A stretch of 26,642 bases of DNA. Source: an uncultured euryarchaeote (GTDB taxonomy: Archaea > Thermoplasmatota > Poseidoniia > Poseidoniales > Poseidoniaceae). Positions 23,141-26,642 of this stretch are shown one piece after another. The notes beneath the pieces are model-generated. The model had not been told where the DNA came from. It did not search any database and worked only from the letters and a program-made list of their open reading frames with translations. The position numbers and the translations under genes were made by a program. The stretch's first letter is position 1, and the number at the start of each line of letters is the position of its first letter. The stretch lies in the NCBI GenBank assembly GCA_937897365.1, contig CALCOP010000217.1, forward strand, positions 1 through 26,642, read 5' to 3'.

Positions 23141-23878
23141 CTATTCGATTTTCTTTCTACGAACTGAAAAAGAAGAACTGATTATGTCTGGGGCTTCTTC
23201 AATATCATCACCACTAAGTTTGAGATTCAAAGCAGTTTCATATCCTTCAAGGATGCTGACTTTCCGATATTTCCACGGCATGAAGTTACGGCAAATCAGA
23301 TAGACTTCAGACGATGAATTTCTCGAAGCATGGGGGGAAAAACGGCGAACGTCAGAAAAGAAAGGCTTGACAACATCAATCAATTCTTCTACACCGACGC
23401 CTTGGAAAAGTTTGGAAACAAAGGAACCTCCTTTACAGAGTAAGGGGAGTGAGAAATCAAAAACCTGAGCAACTAATGTCATTGCTACTGCTTGGTCCAT
23501 ATCCCATTTACCTGTAATGTTGGGAGAGATATCCGAGATTACAGAATTTAAGGGACGGTCATCTAACTCTTCGAGAACGCGTTGTTGAGTGTGTTCTTCT
23601 GTGATGTCGCCGACCAGTAAAATAGAGCCTTCAACGGGTTGGCAAGCCTCCAAATCAACACCAATCACCCAACCGGTATCACCAACCAGCTCTGTCGCAA
23701 CCTGAGCCCAACCTCCCGGATGACAGCCAACGTCGAGTGTGATGTCACCCTCACGTAGCAGGCTAAATCGGTCCTGAATCTGTTTGAGTTTGAACGCAGA
23801 GCGAGCCCTATACCCGCTTGCCTTGGCTTGCCTACGCCAAGAATCACGTTTGTGATTTTCAATCCAGTGATCTGCCAA
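23141..23878 (-). CDS. rlmE: 23S rRNA 2'-O-ribose methyltransferase RlmE/FtsJ
   Basis: Methylates the ribose of the universally conserved A-loop uridine (U2552 in E. coli) of 23S rRNA, using S-adenosylmethionine. The catalytic K-D-K-E tetrad is visible: K30 in ASGYRARSAFKL, D116 in SDISPN, K156 in FVSKLF and E191 in SSEVYLIC. The SAM motif I, DVGCHPGGW, lies at 49-57. The total of 245 aa includes a C-terminal extension ending in basic RRKKIE, longer than minimal bacterial RlmE. The start is a TTG at 23876-23878, supported by a GGAGG 7 nt upstream and by the usual N-terminal position of the first motif. Eukaryotic and archaeal relatives include Trm7 (tRNA) enzymes, but spacing and motifs favour rRNA. 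Confidence 0.9.
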   Translation of the reverse strand: MADHWIENHKRDSWRRQAKASGYRARSAFKLKQIQDRFSLLREGDITLDVGCHPGGWAQVATELVGDTGWVIGVDLEACQPVEGSILLVGDITEEHTQQRVLEELDDRPLNSVISDISPNITGKWDMDQAVAMTLVAQVFDFSLPLLCKGGSFVSKLFQGVGVEELIDVVKPFFSDVRRFSPHASRNSSSEVYLICRNFMPWKYRKVSILEGYETALNLKLSGDDIEEAPDIISSSFSVRRKKIE

Positions 23879-23885
23879 GTTGAAT

Positions 23886-23890
23886 CCTCC
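23886..23890 (-). promoter_or_regulatory. Shine-Dalgarno deciding the TTG start of rlmE
   Basis: GGAGG on the minus strand, 7 nt before the TTG. No in-frame ATG fits the conserved N-terminus. Confidence 0.65.
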
Positions 23891-23999
23891 AATTGCCCTT
23901 CGTCACTCCCCTCTTCAAGAAACCTCCCTTTCATTCAGTGGTGAAACAAAGGGATGAAGGGGGTCGCCACCTTCGCAACAGCATGGGGGAAGAGGTTGA

Positions 24000-24950
24000 A
24001 TGATGAAATGCCCTCCCTTGATTTTGTTCTGCGTAACTCTTCTGTTGCTCTTGACATCGAGCAGCGCTCTTGTTCAAGCTAAGATTGTCGACCCAAGTGA
24101 AACACTGATTGAACCAATCTCGACCGAATCAACAGGTCGGAGTCTCCTCATTGAAGAAATCACAACCACATGGTGTCCAACATGTGCGGACATCGATCCA
24201 TACTTGATGGGAGTCGCTGATTCACATGGCTCAAGAATCGCTATGGTTGCCTATCACCCTTCTGATGGTATCGACGGCTTTCAGCCGCCTGCTGCTCAGC
24301 ACCGAATTAACCGTCTTGGAATTATCCACGGCGATTCAATACCTTCTCCTACCTTTTTTGTCGAAGGGAAAAATCCTCGCTCAGGTACAGAGGCATGGAC
24401 TGATGTCCAACGAGATATCTTGGATTTAGAACTCACACGTCAGACGACCTCATTGCTCCAATTTGAAGTAACTCAAGATGGCGAAGGAATAACTGCGCAA
24501 ATGACTTCTTTTGAACCACTTCATACGGATATGAATCAGACACAATTGACATTCCTTGTCTTAGAGCACCAAAAACCGGTTCCAGAGGGCATAAAGAATC
24601 CTGGTGAAATGCATCGAGATCGAGTATTGATTGCAACTGCAGAATGTCGATTTAATACCTCGACAATCGAAGTGAGTATTGGGCTATTGAGGTCAGAATC
24701 ATCTCAAGGTTGTGACAGTGATTTTGAAATTACGTTTGCATCAAAAGCAGAATTCAGCATCCTCTTGATACATGAAAATACGGAAGATGCAGTTTCAAAT
24801 CATAATGCAACACTCGGGACACATGGTGCTGTCGAGTTTGCATTCCGCTCACGAGACATTCCAGAATCTTGGTCATTGACTCACCTCATGCTTTTACTCG
24901 CAGCTGGTGCTGGAATTGTCGCAGTATTGCCGAGAAAGAACAAAGAGTGA
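24000..24950 (+). CDS. Secreted thioredoxin-like protein with sorting-signal-like C-terminus
   Basis: Residues 1-27 are a signal peptide (MMKCPP, leucine core, ALVQAKI). A thioredoxin-like domain follows, with the redox motif WCPTC (C59, C62) and the cis-proline segment DSIPSPTFFVEG near 112-123; the spacing resembles Omp28/thioredoxin-like extracytoplasmic proteins. Residues about 150-285 form a beta-rich domain with one further Cys pair (C216, C238). The last 30 residues are PES, a hydrophobic helix (about 293-310) and a basic PRKNKE end: the tripartite layout of PEP-CTERM/archaeosortase signals. Likely an anchored disulfide reductase or isomerase outside the membrane. A GAGG ribosome site precedes the ATG pair at 24000/24003. 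Confidence 0.82.
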   Translation: MMKCPPLILFCVTLLLLLTSSSALVQAKIVDPSETLIEPISTESTGRSLLIEEITTTWCPTCADIDPYLMGVADSHGSRIAMVAYHPSDGIDGFQPPAAQHRINRLGIIHGDSIPSPTFFVEGKNPRSGTEAWTDVQRDILDLELTRQTTSLLQFEVTQDGEGITAQMTSFEPLHTDMNQTQLTFLVLEHQKPVPEGIKNPGEMHRDRVLIATAECRFNTSTIEVSIGLLRSESSQGCDSDFEITFASKAEFSILLIHENTEDAVSNHNATLGTHGAVEFAFRSRDIPESWSLTHLMLLLAAGAGIVAVLPRKNKE

Positions 24951-25061
24951 GCCACATCAACAAATATCTGCCATGAAACGGAATAAAAACGCCGGATTCC
25001 GGAACATTTGTGAAGCATCACTGCGTAGCATTGATAAGCCACCTCGTCAATATTATACACA

Positions 25062-25331
25062 ATGGCAGAAACATGGGAAGACGTAACCTGGGATGAAAGG
25101 CACCCTCTCAAAGAGTGGGCAGTTGAATACACCGTATCCGTTGATGGTGAGGAAAATCACCACCTCAACATTCTCTATGGTGAAGATCTTGCCGATGTGC
25201 AAAGAAGTTTATTGCATGAACTGCGTAAGAATTATGTTGAAAATGAACGGATTGATGTTACTGTTCATCGGATGGAAGAAATCCAAGACACTTCAGATTC
25301 ACTTTTCTTTGAAGGCTGCTTTACGCCTTAA
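25062..25331 (+). CDS. Small acidic hypothetical protein, 89 aa
   Basis: I do not recognise this family. It is acidic, with WEDVTWDERHPLKEWAVEYTV at the N-terminus, then a probable alpha/beta core (HHLNILYGEDLADVQRSLLHEL, RIDVTVHRMEEI). No signal peptide, membrane helix or metal-site motif. No clear Shine-Dalgarno is present; an AT-rich TATTATAC lies only about 8 nt before the ATG, too close to be a TATA box for this start. Its TAA overlaps the stop codon of the convergent gene in a shared TTAA. Probably a real gene, given its full use of the interval; function unknown. Confidence 0.65.
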   Translation: MAETWEDVTWDERHPLKEWAVEYTVSVDGEENHHLNILYGEDLADVQRSLLHELRKNYVENERIDVTVHRMEEIQDTSDSLFFEGCFTP

Positions 25332-25933
25332 CTGATCTTCGGCCGATAGTGAACTTCGATGACTTCTCCGTTTTGAATGAGATAATCATCAAATGAGTGC
25401 ACGCGATTCTCCTCCGAGGCATCTTCGCTTGAGGCGTGAACATACATCGCCATCTCATGAGTGGAATTGGCTCTATAGTCGAAGATGCCTGTTTCATCAA
25501 AATGGAAACCCCATATGTCAAAAAAGACGCCTAATGAGATATTGCCGGCCTCATTTAACTCAACATGGAGTCTTCCAGTGTCGTCATGAGTGTGAATCGT
25601 GTGCATGTTGTTTTCATTTCCGTTACAGATATCAGTCTGAATACCTATTGCTGATTCAATCGTATATGGGCTGCCGTCGATGAAAATTTTGAGGGTGACA
25701 TGATCATGTCGAGCAAGTCCACTGTGGTCAAGACATTCTAAGGACAGCGGATCAGGTGAATCTGCCGTTGAGAATTGATTCTCAGTGGAATTGCCGACTG
25801 ACGAAGTTGAATCACCATCAGAAGAATCTGCCTGTTCACTTTCAAAGAAACCTTTGTCCTGTGCATAAAAAATGAGAAGAGCAGCAAGTGCCAATGCAGT
25901 AAAAACAGCCCAAAAATTGCTTTCTCGGCTCAT
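25328..25933 (-). CDS. Membrane-anchored extracytoplasmic protein with HTHDDTG motif
   Basis: From the ATG at 25933 the product has 201 aa. One N-terminal membrane helix (about 8-23) is followed by a Ser/Asp-rich linker and a globular domain. That domain contains IDGSPYTIESAIGIQ, then a HTIHTHDDTGRLHVE block, and LGVFFDIWGFHF. I recall similar HTHDDTG/FFDIW proteins in bacteria near thioredoxin or VKOR genes, but no activity is known to me; the His/Asp cluster could bind a metal. The start is chosen because GGTGAT lies 3 nt upstream and 11 bp separate it from the VKOR stop; the frame also opens inside the VKOR gene. It is probably co-expressed with VKOR as an envelope redox unit. Confidence 0.72.
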   Translation of the reverse strand: MSRESNFWAVFTALALAALLIFYAQDKGFFESEQADSSDGDSTSSVGNSTENQFSTADSPDPLSLECLDHSGLARHDHVTLKIFIDGSPYTIESAIGIQTDICNGNENNMHTIHTHDDTGRLHVELNEAGNISLGVFFDIWGFHFDETGIFDYRANSTHEMAMYVHASSEDASEENRVHSFDDYLIQNGEVIEVHYRPKIS

Positions 25934-25944
25934 CTTATCACCGA

Positions 25945-26535
25945 TTAAGATTCGTTCCAAGTGCTTGAATCGTTCATTTTCATTAGACGGAAGAAACCGA
26001 TAAATGCTGCGATGTTTGCGATGTGGGCTGTAGTGCAGTATTGACAAATTTTCTCCATTTGGAACTCATAGTATACGAGTAGAGCGATGACGAAGAAACC
26101 CGAAAACGTCATCAAAGCTCCAAGTTTCAAGTGAAAAGTAACCCATTCTGCGTTTGGCTCTTTGGAAGATGAATAAACAAGATACAACAGGATACAGAAC
26201 ACACCCGCACCAATACCGCCCCATGGGAGTCCCAGAATTGGGTCGACATTGTAATCCGAATTGCCAATGACATCATCACATGAAAAGACGGTATTGGCGG
26301 AACAGAAATTTCCTCCTTCACTGATCTTAGAAGATATCCAAAGTGTCTGGAAAGAGACTGCAGCTCCAGCTATGCAAGTCACTATGAGTCCAAAGAAGAG
26401 GCGCCCACGCTCGGTCGCTAAGGACGGAAATTTTTCAGAAAAAGGAGTGACGAGCGAACGTCCTAACGGGAGCACAAGAAGCAATCCAACGATTGTTGGA
26501 ATGAGATAGAGCATCAACTGAAGGTTTGAATCCAT
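25945..26535 (-). CDS. Vitamin K epoxide reductase (VKOR) family protein
   Basis: VKOR proteins are integral membrane enzymes that re-oxidise thiol-disulfide carriers using a quinone, and so drive disulfide formation outside the membrane. About five hydrophobic segments are visible, a four-helix core plus an N-terminal one. Both cysteine pairs are present: C78 and C86 in the external loop (FCSANTVFSCDDV), and the active CQYC at 164-167 followed by the helix with TAHIAN. The GLPWGG motif (102-107) lies before the second helix as in the family. There is no fused thioredoxin domain at 196 aa, so a separate partner is needed; the overlapping upstream gene (TGAATG) may supply it. Confidence 0.9.
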   Translation of the reverse strand: MDSNLQLMLYLIPTIVGLLLVLPLGRSLVTPFSEKFPSLATERGRLFFGLIVTCIAGAAVSFQTLWISSKISEGGNFCSANTVFSCDDVIGNSDYNVDPILGLPWGGIGAGVFCILLYLVYSSSKEPNAEWVTFHLKLGALMTFSGFFVIALLVYYEFQMEKICQYCTTAHIANIAAFIGFFRLMKMNDSSTWNES

Positions 26536-26642
26536 TCAAGCACTCTCCCGAGGAACAAGGGTTAGAATTGCATCCCGAAGATCTTCACCAGGGTGTTCTG
26601 CAGAACTCCAAGCAATGATACCACCCCGCCGTATAAGGTAAT
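26536..26642 (-). CDS. C-terminal end of a probable thioredoxin-fold protein (5' partial)
   Basis: Only the last 34 complete codons are in the window. The sequence, YLIRRGGIIAWSSAEHPG then EDLRDAILTLVPRESA, resembles the final strand, turn and helix of TlpA/AhpC-type thioredoxin-like proteins (an FLID.dG.I.w pattern followed by a LR.AI..L helix). No catalytic cysteine region is included, so this is tentative; an FAD-monooxygenase-type C-terminus looks similar. Its TGA directly abuts the VKOR ATG, so the two are probably co-translated, which favours a redox role. Confidence 0.5.
   Translation of the reverse strand, partial: YLIRRGGIIAWSSAEHPGEDLRDAILTLVPRESA

Noticed and set aside
24951..25061. 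CCGGATTCCGG in the spacer as an operator
   Set aside because: An 11-bp imperfect palindrome once in the window, with no second copy and no regulator gene nearby; likely chance.
1..26642. CRISPR array, insertion sequence, phage or toxin-antitoxin system
   Set aside because: No regularly spaced direct repeats, transposase, integrase, terminal inverted repeats or paired toxin-antitoxin genes were seen.

Overview
The window is archaeal and most likely from a planktonic marine euryarchaeon of the Poseidoniales (Marine Group II) or a close relative. The archaeal core is unmistakable: Rpo11/RpoL, aEF-1 beta with its small zinc-ribbon partner, Cbf5-type TruB, Pus7-type TruD, an EMC3/Oxa1-like DUF106 protein, archaeal Cmk, a DUF2240 protein and an archaeosortase. 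These sit beside bacterial-type RibA and TusA and very long secreted proteins, a mix typical of these marine lineages. The lineage name is inference from content; no marker-gene phylogeny was possible. Genes are packed tightly (4-bp overlaps, convergent genes sharing or abutting stop codons), with no insertion sequence, CRISPR array or phage gene visible.

Layout. 1-1353: 3' part of an acidic protein with beta-sandwich repeats, an EF-hand and a C-terminal zinc ribbon. 1385-1804 (-): an orphan 139-aa protein. 1803/1917-4338 (+): operon DUF106-cmk-truB, a remnant of the euryarchaeal secY-adk-DUF106-cmk-truB neighbourhood. 4339-4572: a convergent spacer rich in inverted repeats. 4573-6972 (-): a 799-aa secreted, membrane-anchored CARDB protein. 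7101-7173 (+): tRNA-His. 7177-8081 (-): tusA-ribA. 8199-9272 (+): archaeosortase. 9275-12421 (-): DEAD-box helicase with a DbpA-like tail and a 5' hairpin next to its start, a small basic protein and a HEAT-repeat protein. 12571-17139 (+): a 1522-aa Kelch/CARDB surface protein. 17162-17761 (+): DUF2240. 17762-20353 (-): RND-superfamily membrane protein. 20520-22195 (+): rpoL-truD. 22202-22657 (-): zinc ribbon and aEF-1 beta. 22766-23878 (-): OB-fold SSB-like protein and rlmE. 24000-24950 (+): secreted thioredoxin-like protein with a sorting-signal-like C-terminus. 25062-25331 (+): small acidic orphan. 25328-26642 (-): envelope redox cluster with a membrane-anchored HTHDDTG protein, a VKOR-family protein and the 3' end of a probable thioredoxin-fold protein.

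Two themes run through it. One is RNA maturation and translation (TruB, TruD, RlmE, DEAD/DbpA helicase, aEF-1 beta, tRNA-His, Rpo11). The other is the cell surface: three secreted anchored proteins, an archaeosortase that could process such proteins, an RND-type exporter, and a VKOR/thioredoxin set for disulfides outside the membrane. The observations most worth following up are the hairpin over the Shine-Dalgarno of the RNA helicase, the archaeosortase with a candidate in-window substrate, the zinc-ribbon fusion on the DUF106 insertase-like protein, and the structured spacer at 4464-4560.
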